Part shown: positions 17,301-25,555 of the stretch, piece after piece | How the letters are laid out: every line of letters begins with the position of its first letter | How positions within the stretch are numbered: position 1 is the first letter of the stretch | From: Paraburkholderia silviterrae | GTDB taxonomy: Bacteria > Pseudomonadota > Gammaproteobacteria > Burkholderiales > Burkholderiaceae | Length of the DNA: 64,000 bases | Assembly: GCF_004353915.1 (NCBI RefSeq) | Contig: NZ_SMRP01000015.1 | Location: 136,145-200,144, forward strand | Reading direction: 5' to 3' | Position numbers and translations under genes: made by a program | The notes under the pieces: generated by a model | What the model was told of the DNA's origin: nothing | The model's input: the letters and a program-made list of their open reading frames with translations, nothing else | Database searches by the model: none

Positions 17301-18960
17301 CTTCGACGCGATTGGCAGCAGGATCATGCTGCTCAATGCCCGCCGCATCGTTCGCAACGGGGAAGCTACGGGGCTGATCCTGCTTGCGCTCGAGGACGTG
17401 ACCGAACGCACCCGCGTAGGGGAAGTCCAGGCGCGGCTGGCTGAGATTGTCGAATGCTCCGACGACGGGATCATCAGCACGACCCTTGACGACGTAATTA
17501 CGACATGGAACGCAGGTGCGGAACGGATTTTCGGACTGCGCGCCGATGAGGCGATCAGCACACCTCTCGCGCGGCTGATGCCGTCCGCACAGGATAACGG
17601 CGAGGCCGATGTCCAGGCACGGATGCGACGGGGCGAGCGCATCGCCCATGTCGAAACCGCAATCACGAACCGGGAAGGGCGGCGGCTGCACGTGTCGGTC
17701 GCCATCTCGCCGCTTCGCAACGCAAACGGCGGGGTAATCGGTATATCGAGAGTGGTGCGCGACATCAGCGAGAGCCGGCGCATGCAGGACGAGCTGAAAG
17801 CCTTCGCCGCGGGGCTTGCCGAAACTGACCGGCGCAAGAACGAGTTTCTCGCGATACTCGCCCACGAACTGCGCAACCCGCTTGCGCCGATTCGCAACGC
17901 CCTGCAGATACTGCAGCAGTCGGGTACACGCAAGCCGGCCGATCGGTCCGCGATCGACATCATGCAACGCCAGATGGCGCAGATGGTTCGGCTTGTCGAC
18001 GAGCTGCTTGATGTGAGCCGCGTTAGTCGCGGCAAGATCGAACTGCGCCGGGGTGAGGTCGAACTGAACTCGCTGGCCCACCACGCCGCCGAGGCTGCCC
18101 GCAGCGAATGCGATGCGATGCGGCAGGAACTGGTGGTCAGCGTGCCGCCCGAGCCGATCTACGTCGACGGGGACCCCGTGCGGCTGCTCCAGGTGATCGG
18201 CAATCTGCTGAGCAACGCGAGCAAGTTCACCGAGGGCGGCGGCCTGATCGAACTGCGCCTCGAACGCGAAGGCGACCATGCACTCGTTCGTGTGCGGGAC
18301 AACGGCATCGGCATTACGGCAGCGCAGCTGCCACGCATTTTCGACATGTTTGCGCAGGCCGACAATTCGCTGGAACGCACGCGTAGCGGCCTGGGGATCG
18401 GCCTGACACTGGTCAGGACACTGGTGGAGATGCATGGCGGTGCTGTGGCCGTCCACAGTGCTGGCGCGGGCCAGGGCAGCGAATTCGCGGTGCGGCTGCC
18501 CCTGCTGGCTAAACGGCAACAGGCGCAGCCAGAGCCGCCGCAACGATCCGGGGGCGAGCAGGGCACGGCGCAGGCTCTGCGCATACTGGTCGTTGACGAT
18601 AACCATGACTCGGCAGACTCGCTCGCCACGCTGCTGCGAATGCAGGGTCATGATGTCCACATTGCGTACGACGGGCTTCGCGCGGTAGAGGACGCGGCCG
18701 CCTTGCAGCCAGACATGATCCTGCTCGACATCGGTCTGCCCGGGTTGAACGGCTACGAGGCCGCCCAGCGGATTCGCGCGCAGCGAGCAGACGGGCACTT
18801 TTTGCTGGTGGCGCTGACCGGCTGGTCGCAGGAAGACGACCGGCGCCGCTCCCGGGAAGCCGGTTTCGACGCTCACCTGGTCAAGCCTGTTTCGCCTGAA
18901 GGCATCGAAGCGCTGATCGTCCGGTTGTCCGACGGTGGACCGGCTGGTGAGATCGCGTGA
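14386..18960 (+). CDS. CheB-CheR-PAS hybrid histidine kinase with receiver
   Basis: About 1524 residues. Order of parts: CheB methylesterase (VVGIGASAGGL, VQHLDPQHES, LSGTGTDGTLGV, all three catalytic residues present); CheR N-terminal helix bundle (ILGRLHMAFKVDFSNY) and SAM-binding part (WVPGCSTGQEAYSLA, DLISCRNLLIYL); a Glu/Asn-rich coiled coil (heptads of NEEL); two or three PAS domains; HisKA (ILAHELRNPLAPIRNAL); HATPase (NLLSNASKF, DNGIGI, GLGIGLTL); and a receiver (ILVVDDNHDSADSL, MILLDIGLPGLNGYE). Likely cytoplasmic, as no membrane segment is seen. The frame is open from 14008, but the 11-bp repeats and lack of family sequence argue for ATG 14386; no clear ribosome site, so the start is uncertain. 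Confidence 0.9.
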   Translation: MWRMVPCSSNDSPHGAWRLNRKTSRPSVVSPPRSTAPAERRDDRVRENPGPVVGIGASAGGLDALNKLLGQLPVDTGMAFVIVQHLDPQHESRLRDLLAEVTQMPVLEARDGLPVEPDHVYVIAPNTTLAIAGGECRVSPRGEAHGVHLPVDHFLKSLAEYCQDRAIGVILSGTGTDGTLGVEEIKAAGGITLAQDEQSAAHVGMPLNAIRSGCIDMVLAPAEMARVLARIGRHPHVVASRAAKSEPETIEEDRDYREILGRLHMAFKVDFSNYRDTTVKRRMTRRMVLHSLGSLAEYAARLKGDRTELEALYHDILINVTSFFRDPDAFDAIRQCVLPAIMRNKEPGAPLRIWVPGCSTGQEAYSLAIVVTEFLEETHRVPLPVQIFATDLSDPMSLQQARQGLYPGSIEAEVSAGRLNRFFSREDSHYRVSPALRDMIVFARQNVAADPPYSRVDLISCRNLLIYLAPSLQKRVIPTFHYALNPGGFLVLGASETVGSFGALFAAVDQPNRIYAKRATATRSYPHFRTERTVVETGRSVAPAPAMSVADWQREADRVALARYAPPGVLVNENLDILQFRGQTGPFLAPAPGEPSHNLLKMAREGLFIGLRAALAECQQQGVPVHRQGVRVRGEVAEREIDLHVIPVKLPNAAERCYLISFAEPAHRTVPIPAAPASGVSAKRPGDELASLRQELASMREYLQSVIEQQDAANEELKASNEEILSSNEELQSTNEELESAKEELQSLNEELTTVNEQLQVRNAELIRLNDDMTNLLGSVNVPIVVFGNDLCVRRFTPPATTLLHLRASDVGRPAGHLRLPVPTAGLEALLGEVIETVQMREHEVQDGAGHWYAFRVLPYRTADNRIDGAVLALEDIHAAKLAQTALRDARDYAQAIVETVRDPLLVLDSELRVQIASRAFYRTFRQMPPDAEGHRLFELGNGQWNVPELHALLAQVLTESKPFEDYEVKATFDAIGSRIMLLNARRIVRNGEATGLILLALEDVTERTRVGEVQARLAEIVECSDDGIISTTLDDVITTWNAGAERIFGLRADEAISTPLARLMPSAQDNGEADVQARMRRGERIAHVETAITNREGRRLHVSVAISPLRNANGGVIGISRVVRDISESRRMQDELKAFAAGLAETDRRKNEFLAILAHELRNPLAPIRNALQILQQSGTRKPADRSAIDIMQRQMAQMVRLVDELLDVSRVSRGKIELRRGEVELNSLAHHAAEAARSECDAMRQELVVSVPPEPIYVDGDPVRLLQVIGNLLSNASKFTEGGGLIELRLEREGDHALVRVRDNGIGITAAQLPRIFDMFAQADNSLERTRSGLGIGLTLVRTLVEMHGGAVAVHSAGAGQGSEFAVRLPLLAKRQQAQPEPPQRSGGEQGTAQALRILVVDDNHDSADSLATLLRMQGHDVHIAYDGLRAVEDAAALQPDMILLDIGLPGLNGYEAAQRIRAQRADGHFLLVALTGWSQEDDRRRSREAGFDAHLVKPVSPEGIEALIVRLSDGGPAGEIA

Positions 18961-19067
18961 AACGGGTATGGACGTGACGCGGCTCGCGCCTTAGGAGTAC
19001 AGACCTGCACCCGTCCATGCGATCGGCAACAAGCGACCTGGAAATGCAGCCCGGCACGCGCCGGTGC

Positions 19068-19283
19068 TTACCTGTGCATGAAACGTGAGTGGCATTTGGG
19101 TCGCGCGGCGGCCCAGAATGCGGCGCGGCGGGTTTGTTCCCGTTGCGTTGCGGTCCGGATCGCGTCAGCGAAGCACCGTAGCGCCTCCTCCGTGCCTGAG
19201 ACACTGCTATATTCCTGCCGGCCGATTCGGCCCTGAAGCAGTACCGCGAAGCCTGCTTCGCGAGCTATATTGAGTATGTCCAT
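19068..19283 (-). CDS. Small hypothetical protein
   Basis: A 71-residue frame beginning MDILNIAREAGFAVLLQGRI and continuing with a helix (TEEALRCFADAIRTA) and an Arg/Ala-rich tail. GAGGAAC lies about seven bases before ATG 19283, a fair ribosome site, which is why I prefer it to the upstream ATG 19331. The pattern looks like small proteins common in Burkholderia accessory DNA. Function unknown. Confidence 0.55.
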   Translation of the reverse strand: MDILNIAREAGFAVLLQGRIGRQEYSSVSGTEEALRCFADAIRTATQREQTRRAAFWAAARPKCHSRFMHR

Positions 19284-20099
19284 TTTCTGTTCCTCGGACG
19301 CCGTTGCCCGGCGCGCGTCGCCTTTCGGCACCTGCAGTGGCGCATTTGCCGTGCCTGGTACAGGTCAGGCAAGCGGCGGACACCGGTTGGATAGCGGGGG
19401 GCGTGGTGCGGAGCCGCTGGAGATTAACCAGCTTCGCCAGCCTCCCTCACGACGGCAGGCCACAGCCGGCACCCGTGTCTGGCACCCGTGTTTCCTGCCC
19501 GATGGCGATTTTTTTGTGCAGTGCGCCGGCGCCGGTGCTCCGGCTCGCTCAGATTCTCGCTGGGCTCCACGTAATGACACGGCCTGGTGATAGTCACAAA
19601 GCTGCTCGCTCTATTAGAGAATCATCGTGTCGAGGCCACCTCGACGTTCAGTCATTTTCCCGATTCGCCGGAAATAGATTGCTCTTTCGGCGCAGTGTTA
19701 CTGCATGCGGCGAATACAGGTTCTGATGTGCAAATAGCTGGTCTGAACGACCTTTTGTATATATGTAGGATATCTTATTGAATGGAAAGGGTGGCATTCC
19801 AGGCAGCGGGAGCAGCCGTATCCTCGAGTCGCAAGCGGGCAACGCCAAATTGTCCTTTGCGAATGCGAAGCATCAACTCGATCCCTGAAATCAGGCTATT
19901 CAAATACTTCGAGGATCGAACTGCGCACTCGGGCCACCGCCGAATTCACGATCGTCATCGGGCTTTCAGTCGTTCATGTCGTTCCCGCATCGGCGCGCAA
20001 CGTCTTTGCGCGACTGCGACGGTAGGTACGCGGCTTGCGCGACCAACGCTGACAGCGCGGACGACAATCGTCTAGTGCTTGAGAACAGCCGGAGGCCTT
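19284..20099. other. Gene-poor stretch with an IS6-type transposase relic
   Basis: Apart from the transposase remnant at 19775-19945, I see no convincing gene in these 816 bases. Open frames are short, lack ribosome sites and have no recognisable motifs. Base composition drops toward AT around 19600-19780. Confidence 0.5.
19775..19945 (-). mobile_element. IS6-family transposase remnant with internal deletion
   Basis: The minus-strand frame reads VRSSKYLNSLI, then ELMLRIRKGQFGVARL, LEDTAAPAAWN and stop at 19775. In IS6-type DDE transposases K-Y-L-N-x-x-x is followed by E-Q-D-H-R (the catalytic Glu) and about 25 residues later by G-I-E-L-M-x-x-I-R-K-G-Q. Here the stretch between them, with the catalytic Glu, is missing. 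The element is dead; stops interrupt the frame upstream and no terminal repeats were found. Confidence 0.6.
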
Positions 20100-20255
20100 A
20101 TGCTTGGAACCATTCTTCTGATCGTACTGATCCTTATTCTGGTCGGGGCGTTTCCTGCGTGGCCGCATAGCCGATCTTGGGGGTACGCACCGTCCGGCAT
20201 GGTTGGCCTCGTCGTGGTTGTGGTTCTGATACTGGTGCTCATGGGTCAGGTCTAG
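20100..20255 (+). CDS. DUF3309-type small membrane protein
   Basis: A 51-residue protein. Sequence begins MLGTILLIVLILILVGAFPA, then WPHSRSWGYAPSG, then a second hydrophobic run LVVVVVLILVLMGQV. Two membrane helices joined by a Trp/Tyr turn is the DUF3309 pattern. GGAGG lies six bases before the ATG. Function unknown; such proteins often sit with envelope-stress genes, as here beside a glycine-zipper lipoprotein. Confidence 0.8.
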   Translation: MLGTILLIVLILILVGAFPAWPHSRSWGYAPSGMVGLVVVVVLILVLMGQV

Positions 20256-20338
20256 CCAGCAACGGCGGGCACGTTGTCTCATCGGTGACCGTTAGCGTAC
20301 CGTCTGAGCCGGTACGTGGTGCTTAAGGGAGCGTCAAA

Positions 20339-20554
20339 ATGAACACGTTGAATGTCTTTTCAAAGCGTACTGTAATCGTCTTGTGCGTGGCTGGGTTGGC
20401 GGCTTGTTCTGGCATGTCGCACCGAGGCGTGGATACTGCGGTCGGAGCTGGCGTTGGGGCAGTCGGCGGCGCGGCGCTCACCGGTGGTAGCGCACTGGGC
20501 ACCGTAGGTGGGGCAGCGGTCGGCGGCGTGGTGGGCAATCAGATCGGAAAGTAA
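20339..20554 (+). CDS. Glycine-zipper lipoprotein (OsmB-like)
   Basis: A 71-residue protein. The lipoprotein signal MNTLNVFSKRTVIVLCVAGL ends with lipobox LAAC; the mature part is a glycine zipper (AVGAGVGAVGGAALTGG, GTVGGAAVGGVVGNQIGK). AGGGAGCGTCAAA precedes the ATG. Such proteins (OsmB/SlyB type) are lipid-anchored envelope components often induced by osmotic stress. Confidence 0.85.
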   Translation: MNTLNVFSKRTVIVLCVAGLAACSGMSHRGVDTAVGAGVGAVGGAALTGGSALGTVGGAAVGGVVGNQIGK

Positions 20555-21861
20555 TTGTGTCGTCTCCAATGTGTGGGTACGAGCACCGTCGATAAACTGA
20601 CGGTGCTTCGACGGCAATGTGGTGTTGTACATAGCCGCCCGGAATGTGTTCGGTAGCACCGACGACAGCAGATCAGTAGGCCACGCCGGGCTTGCATCGC
20701 GTGCGTTCAATACTGGTCAAGTCACTTCCATGCAAGTCAACAAGAGATTTTGTACCAGTAAGGCAAGCGGACGAAAGTTCATCGATATAAAAAGTACAGT
20801 CTACGTTGCATCACATGGAAATCTTTAAACTTGACCGCGTTGTATACCCAGTTGAGGGTTCAGTGTCCTGTGGCGCGGATTCGCGCCGGTGGTAGCGATG
20901 AGGCCAGTGGTTGGAGTGCGTTTGCGGTACCACGCAGCATATGGCGGGAATGAAGCGCGACGACCGTTCAGGCAGGCTGAATTGAACAGCATCTCCAACG
21001 AAGTACAAATCATCTGCATCTCGAAGTTTCTGATCGTGATTCAAGGCGTCGGATTCTGATTCACGTACTGCGAACGCGGGAACCAGGTGAGCGTCGTTTT
21101 GGGAAGGGGCGCCCGGGCCAAAGTCTGCGTGCGGGCCCCATTGGTATAGGTCCGGGATACAGGTTGTGCAACCGCTAGACCGGCATTCCCGTATTTTTCA
21201 GAGAGCCGCCATGTCCTTGATAATCAAGCGGGCCGCCGTCCTGGCACCCGGACCGATCCGCCACCTCTTTTGGGGCGTTGCTAACAATTAGCAACGGGAG
21301 TTGTCCGATTTGATTGGCCTTGGCGTAGGTAACACTATTCGCGATTTTTTCGGTATCCGTAGTCCGGGTTGGACTAGTTATTGTGCGGCACCGCCAAAGC
21401 TGCGGGATGCGGGTGGCTACCGGTGCCGGGTCAGCCCGACCAGGTCGTTATACAAGAAAGAGGATGCGCAGTCGGCTAAAGCAACTGAGCCGGTGCTACC
21501 GCCTGCGCCGGATGGTGCCGAAATTCTCCGTCGTCGTATCCCAGTTTGGACCATCAGAATCTGATTGCCCGTCACGAATGCGACGTGCTTTTGCGCAAGC
21601 CTCCGCGGCTGGGGAATCGATAACGTCCATGCCATAACTGGCAAGGACATATGATCGCGACAGCTGATTGGGCGCGGCTCGAACCGTGCGCCTCCGGTCC
21701 AGCCGAGCAAACTTTGCTCGTCTGTATGCAGACCATTCACGTGGTTGAGCGGAGCCCAGACCCAGAAACGGATTGACGGGCAAGGCCAACTGGAAAGCAC
21801 CTTTGCTCATCGGACCGGGTCGGTGACCCTGATCCCGTAACGTACCTTGTCGTCGCCGGCC
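20555..21861. other. Gene-poor 1.3-kb stretch
   Basis: No gene with both a ribosome site and recognisable sequence was found here. Frames of 60-127 residues exist on both strands but show no motif. The one structured element seen is the palindrome at 21277-21295. It is probably degraded DNA between the small stress genes and the ring-cleavage operon. Confidence 0.45.
21277..21295. repeat. Perfect inverted repeat
   Basis: GTTGCTAA-CAA-TTAGCAAC, 8-bp arms and a three-base loop. There is no T-run after it, so an operator or transcript hairpin is as likely as a terminator. Confidence 0.5.
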
Positions 21862-22638
21862 TCATTGCGCATCGACTTCCGCGTCGACGAGTGGTAGCGC
21901 GCGCATTGCAATCTTCTCCGCCTCTGCGCGCTTGAGCCCGAGTGTTTGCAGAAGCGTTGCTGCCGTGCGCTCGGCGAAGTTCTCTCCGCTGAAGCCAAGT
22001 TCGTCGAGCAGTTGCGCCGCCGGCGCGCCCGGCGCGACGAAATTCAGCTCGGCCGCAACTGCCGCGAGCACCGTGCCGCCCACCGAAAGAAAGCCGATGA
22101 AGGGATCGGACACCACAAAGCGCTTGGCGGCGATGCCATTTCCGATATCCCGCAGCAGCCGCTGACCGAGCCCGCGGCTCAGGATGCCCGCTGAAAAGCC
22201 TTCGCGCATCAGGAAGCGTCCCCAGACGGGATCGCGCCGCGCGCGCATCAGGGTATGCCGCACCGAGACGGCGATCACTTCAGCGGGGTCGGACAGGCCC
22301 CCGGTGAGGCGATCGAGCCTGTCGCCGAACTCCTCGAACACGTTGTCCACAAGCGCGGCGTAGATGGCTTCCTTCGACTCGAAGTGGTTGTAGAACGAGC
22401 CGAAGCCAACGTCGGCGGCCTCGGTGATTTCATTGATGGCTACGCCTTCCATGCCTTTTTCGGCCATCAGCCTGAGGGCAGCGTCGAGCAGGCGAGCGCG
22501 CGTCTCGCGCTTGCGACGGGCACCGCGCGGCTCGCGTTCTTCGGGAACGGCAACCGGGGAGACGGGCGTCCCACGGGCAGGACGCTTTGCTGTCGGGCGA
22601 TTTGAGGTGTTCGGCATGATCGGTCCAATTTCGGCCAT
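21862..22638 (-). CDS. TetR-family repressor of the ring-cleavage operon
   Basis: A 258-residue regulator. The TetR HTH occupies about residues 45-90 (ARLLDAALRLMAEKGMEGVA, then EITEAADVGFGSFYNHFESK), and the ligand domain follows. A long disordered N-terminus of about 40 residues precedes the HTH, and MPNTSNRP at 22617 is an alternative start; neither has a clear ribosome site. It is divergent from the FAD hydroxylase gene with an inverted repeat and a strong promoter between them, so it is most likely the local repressor. Confidence 0.9.
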   Translation of the reverse strand: MAEIGPIMPNTSNRPTAKRPARGTPVSPVAVPEEREPRGARRKRETRARLLDAALRLMAEKGMEGVAINEITEAADVGFGSFYNHFESKEAIYAALVDNVFEEFGDRLDRLTGGLSDPAEVIAVSVRHTLMRARRDPVWGRFLMREGFSAGILSRGLGQRLLRDIGNGIAAKRFVVSDPFIGFLSVGGTVLAAVAAELNFVAPGAPAAQLLDELGFSGENFAERTAATLLQTLGLKRAEAEKIAMRALPLVDAEVDAQ

Positions 22639-22646
22639 ACCGAAGT

Positions 22647-22664
22647 ATAGATGGTATTGTCTAT
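22647..22664. promoter_or_regulatory. Inverted repeat, candidate TetR operator
   Basis: ATAGA-N8-TCTAT ends two bases before the -35 box of the operon promoter and nine bases after the TetR start codon. Binding here would block both directions. Arms are short (5 bp), so confidence is moderate. Confidence 0.45.
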
Positions 22665-22665
22665 G

Positions 22666-22694
22666 TTGACAAAACTATCAGTTATGACTCTAAT
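22666..22694 (+). promoter_or_regulatory. Sigma-70-type promoter of the ring-cleavage operon
   Basis: TTGACA at 22666-22671 (perfect -35), 17-base spacer, TCTAAT at 22689-22694 (five of six to TATAAT). It lies about 50 bases before the hydroxylase start. Near-consensus boxes suggest control mainly by repression. Confidence 0.7.
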
Positions 22695-22745
22695 GTCACA
22701 AACGGCAGCCTGGCGCCGATCTAACAAACAACAGACGGAGTGACT

Positions 22746-24437
22746 GTGGAGACAGCAGCAAAAGAGGGTTCCGCGCCGTGCAGCCGGCATGGCGAGGGTC
22801 CTGCGCCGATCGGGGCATTCCCGCGCGCCGTGGACGTTTTATTGGTGGGTTGCGGACCGGTGGGTGCAACGATTGCCAATCTGTTGGCCCGGCAGGGTGT
22901 GAACGTGATGGTTGTCGACAGGTCGACTGAAGTTTTCATGGCGCCCCGTGCGATCGCGCTCGATAACGAAGCGCTGCGCATCCTTCAGCTTGCCGGCGTA
23001 GCGGAGAGTGATTTCGAGACGATCGCCATACCGTACGTTCGCATGAGGTCGCCCATGCTGGGCCTGTTCGGCACGGTGAATTCACTGGGCAGCCTGGATG
23101 GCCATCCGAAGCTCGTCACCTTCTACCAGCCCGACCTGGAGCGGTGCCTGCGCGCCCGGCTCGAGACATACGACTGTGCGCATGTCGCGTTGGGGGTGGA
23201 GCTCAGGAGCTTCACGGAGGAACGGGATCATGTGCTCGCGTCGTTAGATCTTGGCCAGGGGCGCACTCATGTGGTCCGGGCCCGCTTTCTGGTCGGCGCG
23301 GACGGGGCGAGTTCATTGGTACGCCAGCTCATCGGGCAGGAATTCAAGGGCAAGACGTTCGCCGAGGACTGGCTGATTGTCGATGCCCGCCACGTACCGC
23401 GTCCGATCGATCACATCGAGTTCATCTGCGATCACCGTCGGCCGGTCCCGCACATGGTCGCGCCTGGCGGCCGTGAACGCTGGGAATTCATGCTGCGGCC
23501 CGGTGAGCGTCGCGAGGACATGGAATCCGGGACGCGTATCCGGGAGTTGCTTTCGCCCTGGGGCAATGTCGACGACATGATCATCGAGCGCAAGGCCGTG
23601 TATCGCTTTCATGCGCGCGCTGTCGATGCATTCAGCAAGGGCCGGGTGTTCCTGGCGGGAGACGCAGCCCACATCACGCCGCCCTTCGTCGGGCAGGGAT
23701 TAGTCGCAGGGCTTCGGGACGCCGCCAACCTTTGCTGGAAGCTCGCATGGGTGGTGAAAGGACGTGCGGATCCAGGGATTCTCGATACCTATGACGAGGA
23801 GCGGCGCCCCCACGCGAAGGCGATGATCAACCTCGCGAAGTTCATGGGCAAGCGGGTCATGCCCCGAAGTGGTGTCGTCGCCTTATTCACTCACGGGTTG
23901 ATGCGTCTGTCGAGACTGGTGCCGCGCCTGCGCGCGCGATTCGAGGAGTTGCAGATCAAGCCGAAGAATGCATTCCCGCGGGGGCTGTTCGTCAAGGGCC
24001 GCTCGTCGACGAAGCTTGTCCGTGGCGCTGTCATCGCGCAAGGCTGGGTGAGAAGTTCGGACGGCACGACACGTCTGAGCGACGACGTGCTCGGGCAGGG
24101 CCTCGCGCTGATCGGGTTTGGCGTGGATGCGGCCGCTGCGCTCGAGCAAGCGACGGCCGCAGCGTTTGCGCGTGCCGGAGGGCACGTTGTCCAGATTGCC
24201 CATCGGGGGCAACGGCTGCATCTTGCCTCGCGCGACAGCTGGGAAGACCTCGAAGGCGTATTTCTTCCCGGGCTGGTGCCCGTCGGGTGGGCTGCTGTAG
24301 TCCGGCCCGACAAAACGATCGTCCACGACGGCCCGGTCACCGATGCAAACCGTATCGTGCGCGAGAGTCTTGCCTTGCTGGGTAATTCCGTGAGCGTGGT
24401 GACACCGGAAGTCGAAACCGCTATTCGAACCGCCTGA
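22746..24437 (+). CDS. FAD-dependent aromatic hydroxylase (MhpA-like)
   Basis: A 563-residue class A flavoprotein monooxygenase. The FAD dinucleotide fold is VGCGPVGATIANLLARQG, the NAD(P)H/FAD motif is VGADGASSLVRQ and the ribityl motif is FLAGDAAHITPPFVGQG. It hydroxylates a phenolic ring, normally to a catechol for ring cleavage by the next gene's product. GTG 22746 is preferred over GTG 22740 because GGAG lies five bases upstream. The C-terminal thioredoxin-like part is present (about residues 420-560). The natural substrate (hydroxyphenylpropionate or other) is not fixed by the sequence. Confidence 0.88.
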   Translation: METAAKEGSAPCSRHGEGPAPIGAFPRAVDVLLVGCGPVGATIANLLARQGVNVMVVDRSTEVFMAPRAIALDNEALRILQLAGVAESDFETIAIPYVRMRSPMLGLFGTVNSLGSLDGHPKLVTFYQPDLERCLRARLETYDCAHVALGVELRSFTEERDHVLASLDLGQGRTHVVRARFLVGADGASSLVRQLIGQEFKGKTFAEDWLIVDARHVPRPIDHIEFICDHRRPVPHMVAPGGRERWEFMLRPGERREDMESGTRIRELLSPWGNVDDMIIERKAVYRFHARAVDAFSKGRVFLAGDAAHITPPFVGQGLVAGLRDAANLCWKLAWVVKGRADPGILDTYDEERRPHAKAMINLAKFMGKRVMPRSGVVALFTHGLMRLSRLVPRLRARFEELQIKPKNAFPRGLFVKGRSSTKLVRGAVIAQGWVRSSDGTTRLSDDVLGQGLALIGFGVDAAAALEQATAAAFARAGGHVVQIAHRGQRLHLASRDSWEDLEGVFLPGLVPVGWAAVVRPDKTIVHDGPVTDANRIVRESLALLGNSVSVVTPEVETAIRTA

Positions 24438-24450
24438 TTTCTTGTTCGTT

Positions 24451-25521
24451 ATGAAACTGACCACAGCACAGCCGGCTCGTCACCCTGATCCCACGACGAA
24501 AGCGTCGGCATTAGCCTATCTGATATTCGACCGGCCGGACCTCGAGAAAGCCGAGCAGTTTCTCAATGATTTTGGACTACAGACCGTATTGTGCGGTAAA
24601 GCGTTATTGCTTCTGCGCGGAACGGGTGCTTCACATTTCTGCTATGTTGTCCGAAAGGCGCCGAAATCGCGGTTCGCTGGTTTCGGGCTACAGGTCGACA
24701 ACAGGGCCGACCTTGATGCACTTGCAAAAGTGCCTGGCGCCTCGGACGTCGAACGGTCGTCCTTGCCCGGCGGCGGCTATGTCGTACGGTTGACCGACCC
24801 TTCCGGCTTTCGCGTCGATGCAGTATGGGGCCAGGCGCCAGCTTCGACGCTATCCCACCGGCCGCCATTGCCGTTCAACTCCGTGGATGCGGCCGTCCGG
24901 ATTAACGGGACGCAGCGACCGCCCGAGCGCGCGCCCGAAGTTATCCGGCTCGGGCATGTCGTGCTCGAACTCGCCGACTATCAGGACACCTGCGCATGGT
25001 ATACGCAGCATTTCGGCTTCATCCCGAGCGATGTGCAGGTGCTTCCCGATGGCTCGCCCGTCGTCGCGTTCATGCGGCTTGATCTGGGTGTCAAGCCGGC
25101 CGATCACCATACCCTCGCGCTTGCACAAGGCTTCCTGCCCACCTACAGCCATAGCGCCTACGAAGTCGTCGATGCGGACGCGGTCGGCATGGGCCAGCGC
25201 GTCCTGCGCGAGAAGGGCTGGACGCACGCATGGGGGATCGGCCGCCATATCCTGGGCAGCCAGATTTTCGACTACTGGCAGGATCCGTGGGGCGACAAGC
25301 ACGAGCACTATTGCGACGGCGATCTCTTTACGGCCGACGCGCAGTCGGGTCTGCACGCGGTGAGCCGCGAAGCAATGGCGCAATGGGGGCCGACGATGCC
25401 GCGCAGTTTCACGAAGCCCAGATTCACGCCGGCGAGCATCGTGGCGCTCTTCAGGAACCTGCGCCGCAGCCCCGACCTGACGCTAGGCAAGCTGCGCACG
25501 CTCGCAAAGATTTTCGCCTGA
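24451..25521 (+). CDS. Extradiol ring-cleavage dioxygenase (VOC superfamily)
   Basis: A 356-residue two-module VOC protein. The C-terminal module has the iron ligands: His169 in LGHVVLE, His220 in ADHHTLAL and Glu285 in DKHEHYCDGD. The N-terminal module (residues 20-135) is the usual inactive half. It opens catechols beside the two hydroxyls with O2. ATG 24451 starts 14 bases after the hydroxylase stop, with no strong ribosome site, suggesting coupling. The pairing with the hydroxylase and FAH hydrolase defines a meta-cleavage route. Confidence 0.88.
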   Translation: MKLTTAQPARHPDPTTKASALAYLIFDRPDLEKAEQFLNDFGLQTVLCGKALLLLRGTGASHFCYVVRKAPKSRFAGFGLQVDNRADLDALAKVPGASDVERSSLPGGGYVVRLTDPSGFRVDAVWGQAPASTLSHRPPLPFNSVDAAVRINGTQRPPERAPEVIRLGHVVLELADYQDTCAWYTQHFGFIPSDVQVLPDGSPVVAFMRLDLGVKPADHHTLALAQGFLPTYSHSAYEVVDADAVGMGQRVLREKGWTHAWGIGRHILGSQIFDYWQDPWGDKHEHYCDGDLFTADAQSGLHAVSREAMAQWGPTMPRSFTKPRFTPASIVALFRNLRRSPDLTLGKLRTLAKIFA

Positions 25522-25555
25522 ACCAACCCCTTCCATAGAATCCGGAGATCGAAAA

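Noticed and set aside
16714..18876. 720-residue open frame opposite the CheB/CheR gene
   Set aside because: Antisense shadow of the kinase domains in GC-rich DNA.
21496..21810. Minus-strand frame of 104 residues (MSKGAFQLALPVNPFLGLGS...)
   Set aside because: No ribosome site and no recognised family; left as unassigned in the gene-poor stretch.
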